Part shown: piece by piece, positions 44,935 through 54,300 of the stretch
How the letters are laid out: every line of letters starts with the position of its first letter
How positions within the stretch are numbered: the first letter of the stretch is position 1
Assembly (NCBI GenBank): GCA_032717465.1
Contig: CM064713.1
Location: 4,592,001 to 4,656,000, forward strand
From: Coenobita brevimanus
Taxonomy: Eukaryota; Arthropoda; Malacostraca; Decapoda; Coenobitidae
Length of the DNA: 64,000 nucleotides
Direction of reading: 5' to 3'
The notes under the pieces: model-generated
The model's input: the letters and a program-made list of their open reading frames with translations, nothing else
Database searches by the model: none
Told to the model about the DNA's origin: nothing
Made by a program: the position numbers and the translations under genes

Positions 44935-45215
44935 GATGAAGGATGGAACTGGAGTGTATTGGTACTGTGAGGAGGAAGGGAAGAGTGAGATGGTTCAGGC
45001 AGGTGGCGTGGATGGAGGATGACAACTGGATGCGACTGCGGAATGTACGTAAGTGTGAACGTCGGGGTCCTGGGGGTGAGGTTGCGACAGACATATCGAA
45101 AAAGACCTGGGATGAGGTCACAGAGATCACCTCAGGGATAAGGGGCTGAATAGGGAGGCTGCCAGAGATCAAGCAGCGTGGAAAGCCACCATCGGGTGAC
45201 CAAGACCGACGCATG
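44935..45215 (+). mobile_element. LINE tail fragment, second family
   Basis: The frame starting at 44943 reads RKGRVRWFRQVAWMEDDNW, then an Arg/Gly-rich stretch and a KKTWDEVTE block. After a stop, the downstream sequence still resembles a LINE end (RDQAAWKATI-like). This is the RRLRWFGHVERMDDDNWVK...GRGRPRKTWDEV arrangement that closes many LINE polyproteins. It is on the opposite strand to copies A and B and its sequence differs from theirs, so it is another family. Confidence 0.65.
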
Positions 45216-45967
45216 GCAGGGTGTTGGTGCCGTTATAAACCATACCGGTACTATCAACCTGAACATAAACAAGAATTTCTGAGTCGAAGTCGAAAGGAAC
45301 AACAGAATCAACTACCGTATCTATGTGAACATTTATAATCGAGTCAAAATCAATATCAGAATAACAGAAACCAAAATATAAGCTAGATCTTAAAATACCA
45401 CCAAACAATTTATATTTATCTATCAATCTTTCAACCTATTCTATATCTATCAATCTATCAATCTATCTATCTGATAAAATTTAAGAATCAAAGTCAATGA
45501 ACATCTGAATAAAAAAATAAATAAATATAGACACCACAATCCTATTAAACAAGTGTTAGTACAGTAATAAACGTAGGTACAGTATATACTTTTATAAGAG
45601 AAATACTACTCACGCCAACGCCCTACACTAATTGGGGTACAATGGCCGTAATTACCACCCCACACGTAATTAGGCGCGGGTAATGGGGAGGGGATAATTA
45701 TACTTCAATTATGTAATATGTTTTGGCTGGCGGGATGCACACAGGGGATTGAGTGAGCTATTGGGTGATTGATTGAGTGATTGATTGACTGCCTAAGTTA
45801 CTGATCGGCTGACTCACTGACTAACTGACTGACTATATGACTGACTGCGTGGTAAAGTGACCTGACTAATCGTTTGACTGAGATAAAGAGATAAATGAAA
45901 CAGACACGCGGACAGATACATTGATGGACAATGGTAGGATGCGCACCAAAATGAAGGATGGGACTAT

Positions 45968-45969
<2 letters not shown>
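45216..45969. other. Unique AT-rich sequence with degenerate (GACT)n
   Basis: ATCTATCAATC words near 45417-45470 and GACTGACTGA/GATTGATT tetramers at about 45745-45880. No gene supported. Confidence 0.6.
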
Positions 45970-46015
<46 letters not shown>

Positions 46016-46228
46016 AGCCAATAATCCATCTCTCTACTGTACGGACTGTAGGGGTGGGGGGGGAAGGGGAAGAGGTTTGGGAGGAGATTAGCAGAAGGGT
46101 GCAGAGAGGGGAAGGGTGAGGGGGAGGGGAACGGGGAATAGGTGGGGGAGGAGTGACAGATGAGATGATGGGGGGTTCGGTGACAGGGGAGATGGGGGAG
46201 AACAAGATAGTATAGAAACAAAGTAGAG

Positions 46229-46265
<37 letters not shown>

Positions 46266-46282
46266 ATAATAATAATAATAAT
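45970..46282 (+). repeat. (GA)n, G-rich purine patch, (GA)n and (AAT)n
   Basis: (GA)n at 45970-46012 and 46231-46262, with a G/A-rich patch between them. (AAT)n at 46262-46282 is the simple-repeat tail of the following LINE on the minus strand. Confidence 0.9.
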
Positions 46283-46555
46283 GTTCATTTCCACAAACCG
46301 TTGTTATTCATATAGCAATAAAAATTATGTACCGGTATACAGTAATAGTACAAAGTGTAGACGTGAAGATCATACCCTGTAGATATAAGTGTTAGGAAGT
46401 GTAATACAAAGGTATATAATTGTACAGTTCCCAATATATTGTCATTATATTTTCTATTTTAAAGTGTTGTGTTTGTGAATTATTACATCATATTTTTGCA
46501 TCATATTTTACTAGTTTATTGTTTACTGGTATACAGTAAGACTACGGAGGGGTGT

Positions 46556-46945
46556 TTAGTAGTTATTTTTAAGTCTAATTCTGACAGTGTTTAAAGTATG
46601 TGATTCCTTGACATTTTCTGGGAGATGGTTCCATATCTTTGGCCTTATTACTGCTAAAGATCTTGCACCTGAGTCGGTATTATCCTTAGGAATGTACACG
46701 TTATTTTTTTGTCTAGTAATACTTTGTGTCATACCATGCACCGATGGAAAAGAAAGGAGAAAGTCAGGGAAGAGATTAGCTAAATATTTGATGACTGTGA
46801 CAACTGTGTCAAATCTGATCTTGTTTGGAGTGTTTAGCCATTTGAGTTCTTTTAAAATTGGAGTGACATGGTCATACCTCCTTGCTTTTCCATCGACAAC
46901 TTTGGCAGCAAAATTTTGTAGTTTCTGCATATGTGAAAGTTGCAA
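46556..46945 (-). pseudogene. LINE polyprotein C-terminal remnant
   Basis: An open frame of about 129 codons with LSHMQKLQNFAAKVV, YDHVTPILKELKWLN, FDTVVTVIKYL and SLAVIRPKIWNHLPENVKE. The RLQRLQNRAARLI...ITPLLKELHWLPV...W..LP..I order is characteristic of the C-terminal end of CR1/L2/Jockey-type RT polyproteins. It starts with a non-ATG codon and is not an independent gene. Confidence 0.85.
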
Positions 46946-47249
46946 TTTCCTTGCAGTGCCCCATATTACATTGCCGTAGTTCAGGAGACTTAGGGCCAGT
47001 GCCTGTGCTATGATTTGTCGAAGCCATCTTTTATCCTGTTAATAAACAATAATATGCCCATTACTCTTTTGCGAAGTTCACTTACATGCTTATCAAAGGT
47101 CATATAGCAATCCATATATATACTTAATTTTTTTACACAAGTGTTGGGTTGAACTGATGTGTCTCCAAATCGAACAGTAGTATTAGGTGGTATTAGTCAG
47201 ATCATTTGCCTGGACCCTAAAAAGATACATTGCGTGATGTGGTACAATA

Positions 47250-48079
47250 TTTAGAAGAAGACCGTTTTTAAGAAATATTCCCTGCCTATATTCAAGGTTT
47301 CCTCTGCTTTGTGCAATATATCCTGGAGAGAATCTAGTTTGCCGCTGTGAAAAAACTGAGTGTCATCAGCATATTGCACTAAAATACAGTCGTTAAGATT
47401 TTCTGACAGATCATTCATATATACACTGAATAGTATAGGGCCATGAACTGAGACTTGGGGTACCCCATAAGTGACATTTGATTTGGAGTATTTGATGTTT
47501 TGGATGCAAATCGACTGTGTTCAATTATTAAGGTAGCTGTCAAACCAGAAGTTATCGACATTGACCTTACTGAGTTTATAGAGGAGAATGGCATGGCTGA
47601 CACTACTGAAAGCTTTTGACAGATCACAGAGGGTTAAAACTGATACATGTTTATCATCCATGTTATGGAAGATATTATTAGTAATAACTGTGAGTGCTCT
47701 ATTTGTGGATGGCTTAGGACGGAAACTCAACTATGTGTGTGAGAGAAGTCTGTTTGACTCGAAAATGTTATAGTTGAGTTGAGACAATTTTTTCAATAAT
47801 TCTTGAAAAAACAGGTAGCAGTGAAACTGGTCAGTAATTGCTCACAACCTGAGTGTCCTCATTTTTATACAAAGGTGTGCCTCTAGCATTCTTCCAGGCA
47901 TTAGGGAATACTCCCGCAACAACTGAAGAATTTATTATGTGGGTTAAATATAATGCGATTATGAAGAGGGAATCCTTAATAAAATGAAATGAAATATCGT
48001 CTGTGCAATAAGATTTGGTATTCTGTAAATGTTTAATTGTTAATATTATGGTGTTAACATCAATAGTTTCTGGTCGCAA
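47250..48079 (-). pseudogene. LINE reverse transcriptase remnant
   Basis: Minus-strand blocks in order: NTKSYCTDDISFHFIKDSL (fingers), FPNAWKNARGTPLYKNED, NY-stop-PVSLLPVFSRIIEKI, SFRPKPSTNRAL, then motif A (TLCDLSKAFSSVSHAILL), GVPQVSVHGPILFSVYMNDL (motif B) and VQYADDTQFFHSGKLDSL (motif C, YADD intact). The reading moves between frames, and the stop in NY-stop-PVS is a TGA where CGA (Arg) would be expected. The second Asp of motif A (KAFD) is Ser. Confidence 0.85.
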
Positions 48080-48651
48080 CTATCATGCTGTGCGCATTAT
48101 TGCCAGCGACAGGTTTTTTCAAATGGAGGATTTACCGTGTTACTTGCTTGCAAGGACACCTAGGTATTTTAAAAAGTTCTTTTACATACATTTGCAAAAA
48201 ACTTATTAAATTCTTCAGCTTTACTTAGTGGATCATCAAAATGGCAACTGCTGGAGGTTTTTATTGTTGGGTATTATGTCTTGGACTATTTTCCATGTTG
48301 CAGAAGTATTACCGTACCTCTTGAGTTTGAGAGTCCACCGTGATAATACTGGTTTTTAACTTGATTAATAAGTGATCTGGCTCTTTTCTTCAAATCCTTG
48401 TAACTTTCCTGTAATGGCATGTTGAACCTATTCCTTTATAACTGGTTGTGAGTGTGATCCCATGTTTTTATTATTTCTTGAACTTCATCAGTAATCCAAG
48501 GGACAGGAGGACGTTTTATTTCTCTGGTTACAAGAGGGCATATTTGTCCAAACTTCTGGTGAGGACTGAGGTTAACATATCAACCTCTTTGCTTACACTG
48601 TCAGTATCCAGAACAGTATTTATTTGTTTTATTTAGTAGGTGGGATCACAG

Positions 48652-49206
48652 TACAGGTATACCCCTGTTTAATGATGCAATTGGTTAAGTAGAAACCCAT
48701 CATTAGGTGGGGCATTGTTTCTTGGGGTAGATTTAACATGTAAAGTACACCGTACGGATGCGTTTTGGGGTCTTGGGTTTCCCCTCCAACCAAATCCTGA
48801 ACCATCCCAAATGAGTCCAAAAACAAGTTTAAAGCCAATTTAAATGGCTTAACAGCTGTAAAAGAAGCTAACCTAAGCTTAACACCTGTAATTAACTCAC
48901 TAAAACCAACAAATAAAATCTGAAAATCGTCAAATATGTCTGAAAAAAATCAAGCTTAGTAAACTGCACCCCAAAATGACAATGTTCACACCACCTATGG
49001 CTCAAATACATTAATCTAAGTCTGAAAACACTTTATAATCAACCTAAATACACAATTTTAGTTGAAAATATTGTCAAAATCGGTTTTAAAAAAATTACAA
49101 CCCATCGCCAAACCAGGGTTTGGCCATCGTTAGGCAGCGTATGGTGGTACTACTACCCCCATCATTAATCCGGCGTATCACATCTAGAGGTATCGTATAT
49201 TGAGGT
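48652..49206. mobile_element. pogo/Tigger-like element inserted in the LINE
   Basis: The 555-bp insertion separates the endonuclease from the RT part of the LINE. The left end after TA reads CAGGTATACCCCTGTTTAAT, the inverted right end after TA reads GTATACCTCAATATACG. GTATACCYC ends next to TA are characteristic of Tigger/pogo-type elements. The inverted ends are imperfect and no transposase frame is present. A related fragment with CAGGTATACCCCGATATAC sits at 51612. Confidence 0.5.
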
Positions 49207-49437
49207 ATACTATCAACATTGCTATAGGTTTTCAGGTAAAGGAAAGTTTTAACAATAGGTGGACATTTAGGCTTACATCTGTGGTTAAATCTATGAGGTT
49301 GTCACCTATGACATGTGGGACAACATCGCTACGAGTTGTTTTCTCAGGACTATTAGTTATAGTTATATCAAGAAGAGCAGCAAAGGTAGGAGTGATTCAC
49401 GAAGGTTTAACTACTTGTGTCAGTTAATTACTGGATA

Positions 49438-49890
49438 TCATAAGCTATTATGGGAGAGAAAATTGTCATATAGGTCTCCTAAAACAAACATAGTTTTCTT
49501 GAGAATTAAAGCAGATCTTAGCACCTTGTTAATATAATCAAAGGAATCATAAGGAGTCTTCAGGTTTCTGTAAACACATCCTACAATGACTGAGGGTAAT
49601 TTTCTACACTGTACAGAGATCCAGATGTCTTCCACTCCTGTTAGCTTAGAAATTTTGGGATCTACTACTGTAGTTTGAAGGTTAAGTGTTGCTAATGTAG
49701 ATACAGACACCTGCGCCGCGTCCATTCTCATTACGATAAATTTTGTAGTTAGGCAGATGTATGTACACATCTGGAGTGTGAGAAGGCAACCAAATTTCAC
49801 TAACACAAAGTATGTCGATGTTTCTTTCTCCGATTATGAGCTTCATTTCATCAAAGTTAGACTGAAGACTCTGAGCATTTGTGTTCTATA
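49438..49890 (-). pseudogene. LINE endonuclease domain remnant
   Basis: The first frame reads NAQSLQSNFDEMKLII, IDILCVSEIWLPSHT and GRGAGVCIYISN, corresponding to the N-x-x-S, SETWL and GGGVCIYI blocks of APE endonucleases. After a frameshift near 49715 it continues with VEDIWISVQCRKLPSVIVG, CVYRNLKTPYDSFDYI and FVLGDLYDNFLS, the VGCVYRxP and GDFND blocks. The Glu of the SEIW motif remains, but the GDFN block is altered to GDLYDN. The domain is split over two frames. Confidence 0.8.
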
Positions 49891-49970
49891 ACAAGATTAT
49901 CCTTTTTTATAAGTGAGATATATTACTATCAGCTGTGCCTTCTTTGCTATTCTCCTATGTACTATAGAAT

Positions 49971-50078
49971 TCACAGTCTGCCTTTGTGACCATATCTATG
50001 GCAGTTGGAACACTGTACTTTATGATAAAAACAGCGGTTTGGTTGATGGTGGTTAAACTCGCCACAATCATAACAATC
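49971..50078 (-). pseudogene. LINE ORF1-type zinc-knuckle remnant
   Basis: A 35-codon minus-strand stretch reads DCYDCGEFNHHQPNRC followed by VQCSNCHRYGHKGRL and a stop. CSNC...H is a CX2CX4H start of a CCHC nucleic-acid-binding knuckle, and the final Cys position is occupied by TGA, one base away from TGC or TGT. A spaced cysteine pair precedes it. It lies just upstream of the endonuclease, where gag-like ORF1 of LINEs ends. Confidence 0.6.
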
Positions 50079-50100
50079 TTTTTGTGAAGCGTTGAAAGCG

Positions 50101-50307
50101 TGCATTGTAGCGAGGTCTTAGTGGCTGGGGGTGGCGTGGTAGCAGGATGTCATATGCTGTGACCCAGCATTATTTCCCCGAGGTGTGTTGGGTGTGGGGG
50201 GGGGCCATTTTGAAAGGGGGGAGGGGGAGAGACAGAGAGGGGGTAAACAAGGCCAAATTACATCATTACCCAATTGCTGTTCCTGCACAGTTTTCAGTCA
50301 GATATGT

Positions 50308-50308
<1 letters not shown>
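50101..50308. other. Unique sequence with G-rich patch
   Basis: GGGGGGG and GGGGGAGAG words near 50195-50240. No gene. Confidence 0.5.

Positions 50309-50370
<62 letters not shown>
50309..50370 (+). repeat. (GT)n joined to (GA)n
   Basis: About 16 GT units continue directly into about 15 GA units. Confidence 0.96.
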
Positions 50371-50372
<2 letters not shown>

Positions 50373-50599
50373 CAGGCCTACGGTACCAATAAATGCAGAT
50401 AACCGCAGAGCATAACTTTTTACGACGCTCGGCCAGTGTTTCATATTGTTACAAGCATGACCAGGGTTATGGCTCTTTTTATTGGCTCTATTACATGTAT
50501 TGAGGTTAGTCACGTACAAGGCAGGCTCTATACTTCGTTCACTCTAACTTGGCCAAAAAAAAGTAACTTGAGCACACAGGCAGACAGACAGGCAGGCAG

Positions 50600-50642
<43 letters not shown>

Positions 50643-50655
50643 GAAAATAATTTTG
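50371..50655. other. Unique sequence with (AC)n at 50604-50640
   Basis: Includes (CAGG)n-like words at 50576-50600 before the (AC)n run. No gene. Confidence 0.6.
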
Positions 50656-50699
50656 AGAGATGATATGGAACATGCATGGACACACATATTACCAGATAT

Positions 50700-51600
50700 A
50701 CAAATATCAGAAAAAGATGTATAGAAAGTTAAGTAAATTAGAGAGAGGAAAAGCAAATGGTCCTGATGAAATTTCAGGTTGGGTGCTACATGAATGTGCA
50801 AAAGAGTTAAGTATACCAATATATTTAATATTCAAGGAATCATAGACAGTACTATGATTTTATCACAGACAGTACTAATAAAGAGGGATAGACATACCAC
50901 AGGCTCCACCCACTGCACAGTCCCAGGTCCAGGCAATGGATCTGGGACCCCTCGCCCACCAGCTTACCAGTGGCTGTGGTAGTGGCCTTGGGGCACCCTG
51001 TCAGGACAGCTGCAGGGACACCCTCCAAGCACGCCTTGGCACTGCAACTGTGCCACCATTATACACCCACTGATAGGGCAGCCTCCTTGGGCGCTACTTC
51101 CAGGTTCGGGCCCCTCTCTATTGGGCCGAAGCGACAGCCTGGGAACCGCAATGCCCTGTACCCTCTAGCACAGGCTCGAGCCCCATCTCGCCCTGGGCCC
51201 ATGATCTATGCCGGCAGAACCCCCGTCATGCCTCCCCCCAGAAGTCCGCCACTAGGCTGACGCATGCAAGCATGTTGGAGCCTTTAAAAACAAAACAAAA
51301 ACAAACATAATGAATGAATCCTTAGGTCAAGGTAAACTACCTGGTATTTGAAAGAAAGCAAACACTGCTCCCCTTTTCAAGAAAGGGAATAGACAGAATC
51401 TCTCAACTACCGATCAGTATCACTGACCAGTGTTGTAAGTAAGATACTAGAAAAACTGATAAGAAAAGTTTGGGTAAACCATCTAGAAGAACACAGAATG
51501 ATAACAGAATGGCTGCTCGGTGTTAGAAAGGGAAAATCATGTGTTACTAATCAATTATGCTGCTGACAGTTGCAGAAACATTACAGGAAAGAGAAGGATG
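50700..51600 (+). mobile_element. CR1-like LINE reverse-transcriptase fragment, interrupted
   Basis: The part at 50735-50845 reads LERGKANGPDEISGWVLHEC and LSIPIYLIFKES, the K-A-x-GPDxIS block that begins LINE RT domains. The part at 51312-51590 reads NESLGQGKLPG, WKKANTAPLFKKGNR, SVSLTSVVSKILEKLI and GVRKGKSCVTNQ with frameshifts. These are the EGKxPxxWKxANVxPIFKKG, RPVSLTSVxCKxLE and GFRKGRSC blocks. A GC-rich insertion of about 460 bp sits between them. Motifs A to C are missing, so the element is truncated. Confidence 0.8.
50880..51305 (+). mobile_element. GC-rich retroposon-like insertion with A-rich tail
   Basis: Distinct GC-rich sequence (CAGGCTCCACCCACTG start, AGCATGTTGGAGCC end) finishing in an A-rich tail AAAAACAAAACAAAAACAAA just before the LINE resumes. 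Composition and tail suggest a retroposed sequence or SINE. No pol III boxes or clear target-site duplications were found, and the 96-codon frame inside (50970-51260) has no recognisable domain. Confidence 0.45.
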
Positions 51601-51606
51601 GGTGGA

Positions 51607-51737
51607 CAGTACAGTACAGGTATACCCCGATATACAACACCTCTAGATGCAATGCTCCGATATACGACACCCCTAGATGCAATACCCCGACTTAGCGCTT
51701 AGTGATGGTGGTAGAAATACCACCAAATCCCACTTAA
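51607..51737. mobile_element. pogo/Tigger-like terminal fragment
   Basis: Starts with TACAGGTATACCCCGATATA and contains two copies of CGATATACRACACCYCTAGATGCAAT about 40 bp apart. The same words occur inverted at the right end of the 48652-49206 element. It joins directly to the truncated 3' side of the next LINE. Confidence 0.5.
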
Positions 51738-52217
51738 CTTCCATCCTTACTCATCACACTACCCAAACACTTAAATGCTTTCACATTTTCCACTTCCTCC
51801 TCATCCAGCCTCACTATATTCAGTGGCTCCATTTCTCTCAAAGATCATTACTTTTCCCTACACTCACCTTTTGAGTCCATTTCTTACACACTCTCCCAAA
51901 CTCATTCACCATGCCTTGCACCTCCCCTTCGTCTTCACTTAACAATACAGTATTATCAGCAAACAACAGTACAGGGAGTTTCCAAACACTGCCCTCTCTC
52001 ATTAGGGTTGCTCCAACATCCATTGCCCTACCTTGTACCTCTTTTATAACCCCATCCATATATAGATTGAACAACCATGGGGACATGACACACCCCTGTT
52101 TCAACATTCAAATTGAAAAATTCATTCAGTTCACTATCTACATACACACTGCTGCCTCATACATACTCTTCACGGCATTCAGCAACTTCCTATTTACCCC
52201 ATATACTGTATTCTTAA

Positions 52218-53100
52218 CCCTTTGAGAATCCGATGATGAGTTTTCATGTCCTTTCAAATCCAACCTCAGAGGTTCTGATGACGCACTTATGCGTCATTTT
52301 ATGATACTTTTATATAATATTCACCATAAATTGCATTTACACGTCATAACAAAGAGACTCGAGCGTGACTTCACAGAATGGTTGCTCTATGCGTGGCAGG
52401 TACTGCACAGATGGTCTGACTCACGGCTTTATCTCTTTATTACTTTATTCTTGGCGTATATTTTTCTACGGCAAGGTACAAAATTTTTTGTTTTTGCCTA
52501 ACTTCAACTCATCACTTTGACTTTTTATTTTCTTTGTTTTCCTTTTTTTGAACATAATGTAATAAAACACAACTATTCAGCTTCAAAATAACATCATAAC
52601 TAGCATCCTATCATAAAAAGTGTATTTACACTGACCAATCAAAGAAAAAGATTGCAATGCAAATATGCAGCTGAGAAACATTAAAAATTGTGCATATTTT
52701 TCCTTTCACTTTACCGCATACTAAAATGCAGAAATAACCATAATCTATATATCACTGTAAAGGTAGTTTATTGTAGTTTTGGATGGTTTAAACCAGATTC
52801 ATAAATCTTTAATAGTTTTTTTGGCCAAATATTCTCCTACAGCAAGGTATAAAATTTTTGGCTTTCGTCTATCTTCAACTCGTCATTTTGACTTATTTTC
52901 TTTGTTCTCCTTTTTCTAACATACTACAATAAAGTACAGTTATTCAGCTTTAAATGACACGAAAACCAACATTCTATCATGAAAAGTGTATTTACACAGA
53001 GTGATCAAAGGAAAATATTGCCGTGCAAAAATGTGGGTCAGCATGAGAGTGGCTGACTCTAGCACAGACATAATCTGCCTGGCCCAGAAACCTGATAGGG
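52218..53100. mobile_element. Non-autonomous piggyBac-type element inside LINE copy C
   Basis: Flanked by TTAA at 52214-52217 and 53101-53104. Ends read CCCTTTGAGAATCC (left) and CCCTATCAGGTTTC (inverted right). Removing the element and one TTAA brings LINE sequence back into register: motif A region on one side, then YGV, KLLNAVKSMYE-like blocks on the other. Inside, two diverged tandem copies of a roughly 370-bp segment are visible (TTTCTACGGCAAGGTAC at 52462, TCTCCTACAGCAAGGTAT at 52833). No transposase frame is present. Confidence 0.82.
52460..53075 (+). repeat. Internal tandem duplication of about 370 bp in the TTAA element
   Basis: Blocks shared in order between copies: CTACRGCAAGGTAYAAAATTT, CTTCAACTCRTCA, TTTTCTTTGTT, TATTCAGCTT, AAAAGTGTATTTACAC and ATCAAAGRAAA. 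Offsets are 366-371 bp. Copy 2 is cut off by the element's right terminus. Confidence 0.85.
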
Positions 53101-54080
53101 TTAATACTTTCCACCTTCCTTGCCTATCCACCCCGTCATATGCTTTCTCAAAATCCATGAGAGCTGCATACAGCTTCTTTTCCTTCCTAGAAACTTTTCC
53201 ACTAAAGACCTAAGTATGAATATCTGATCTACACAACCTCTTCCCTCCATAAAACCTCCCTGTTCTCCAACTAATTCCTCTGCTATTTCCATAACTCTAT
53301 CTATACGTATCTTACCATATACTTTTCTTTTACACTGAGGAGACAAATATCCCTATTATACCACACACTTCTTTTTTCCATTTCCTTTGTTCAGGGATAT
53401 AATTATACTTGACATCCAATCCTCCCAGACTCTACTTTCCTCACAGGCCAATCTGCACATCTTCCATATCCATTCTACTATTATCTCTCCCCCATGCTTC
53501 AGCATTTCACCATAAACTCCATATAATCCTGGGGCTTTCCCCATTTTGACTTTCTTCATTCTTTCCCCTACTTCCATCCTACTGATTTCTTCCGCTCTTC
53601 TCACTTCCCTCCTTCGCCTAGCCACTTATACTCGCATTACTTTCATTCTCCACGTTCAGCAATTCCTTAAAGTGTTCTCTCCTTCTGCTCATTTTTTCTC
53701 CCTCCTCCACCAGCAATCTACCATCTTTATCTTTCACTCCCCAACTTACTTCTTTATAACCCTAACTCTCTTTACCTCTTTCCAGAACATTTTCTTACAT
53801 TCCCTCCACTCTGTTTGCATGCTCTTGCATTGGCACATACACACACACACAATCACCCACATTTGCTGTCCAACTTTCAATCTCACTCACACAATCCTTG
53901 AGCCAACAGATTCATAGTCTCTTCTTTTCTCCTTCCATCTCGTGCACACAATACAAACTCCTTTTGCCGTCTCATTCTCACCTACTCCTGCACATATACC
54001 CCATCTATACACCCATTCTCTCACATTCTCACCTCTCCATTTGTCTCAGTTATTCCACATACATCCACTTTTGGTCCTTG

Positions 54081-54189
54081 GTCGTCACCTGTTGGTCTGT
54101 CCTGGTCTGAGGCTTCTAGTTCATATTTTTAGTTAGTTGTTTTCCAGGGAGGGTCACTAACCCTCAGCCAACCCACTTGCTGTCACATA
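54081..54189. other. Unique sequence
   Basis: Short stretch between the LINE 5' side and the hairpin repeat. Nothing recognised. Confidence 0.4.
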
Positions 54190-54300
54190 GGGAACACGTG
54201 TTGCTTGGTTATAAGGTTACCACCCAGTGCTGTAAATGATTTCCTGGTTTACAGGAAATCATTTGGCTAGCCACTCAATGTAGAGCTACCCTAAAATAGA
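54190..54300 (+). repeat. Dispersed hairpin-bearing repeat, copy A
   Basis: Contains GGTTACCACCCAG, then a perfect 13-bp stem (AAATGATTTCCTG at 54234-54246, loop GTTTA, CAGGAAATCATTT at 54252-54264), then GGCTAGCCACTCAATGTAGAG. The same order occurs on the minus strand at 58775-58860. The A-T pair in the stem is G-C in copy B. Confidence 0.8.

Larger units (their letters stand above)
46262..50100 (-). mobile_element. Nearly full-length dead CR1/L2/Jockey-like LINE
   Basis: On the minus strand, from high to low coordinates: a CCHC zinc-knuckle remnant (about 50078-49971), an apurinic-type endonuclease (about 49885-49440), the pogo/Tigger-like insertion (48652-49206), reverse transcriptase (about 48079-47250), a C-terminal region (46945-46556), a 3' untranslated part and an (ATT)n tail (46282-46262). 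Total length without the insertion is about 3.3 kb. Order and content match APE-type non-LTR retrotransposons. Many stops and frameshifts make it inactive. The exact clade cannot be decided by eye. Confidence 0.85.
51738..54080 (-). mobile_element. RTE-like LINE, central part (copy C), split by a TTAA element
   Basis: On the minus strand, from about 54080 downward: a 5' region, RT fingers (KMGKAPG...GGEIIVEWIWKMC, 53625-53356), VYGKIRIDRVMEI and EQGGFMEGRGCVDQIF (53346-53200), motif A (MDFEKAYDGVDR, 53158), a piggyBac-type insertion (52218-53100), motif B (KQGCVMSPWLFNLYMDG, near 52107) and motif C with LLFADNTVLLSE (FADD changed to FADN, near 51955). It ends at FK.LGSVMSKDG, where copy A begins, and is cut there by a Tigger-like fragment. 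Stops and frameshifts are frequent. Confidence 0.87.

Noticed and set aside
50970..51260. 96-codon Pro/Ala/Arg-rich frame as a gene
   Set aside because: It lies in the GC-rich insertion; high GC lengthens chance frames, and no motif is present.
53546..54136. + strand Ser/His/Leu/Phe frames of 60-120 codons
   Set aside because: They are the antisense of the LINE 5' region and are not independent genes.
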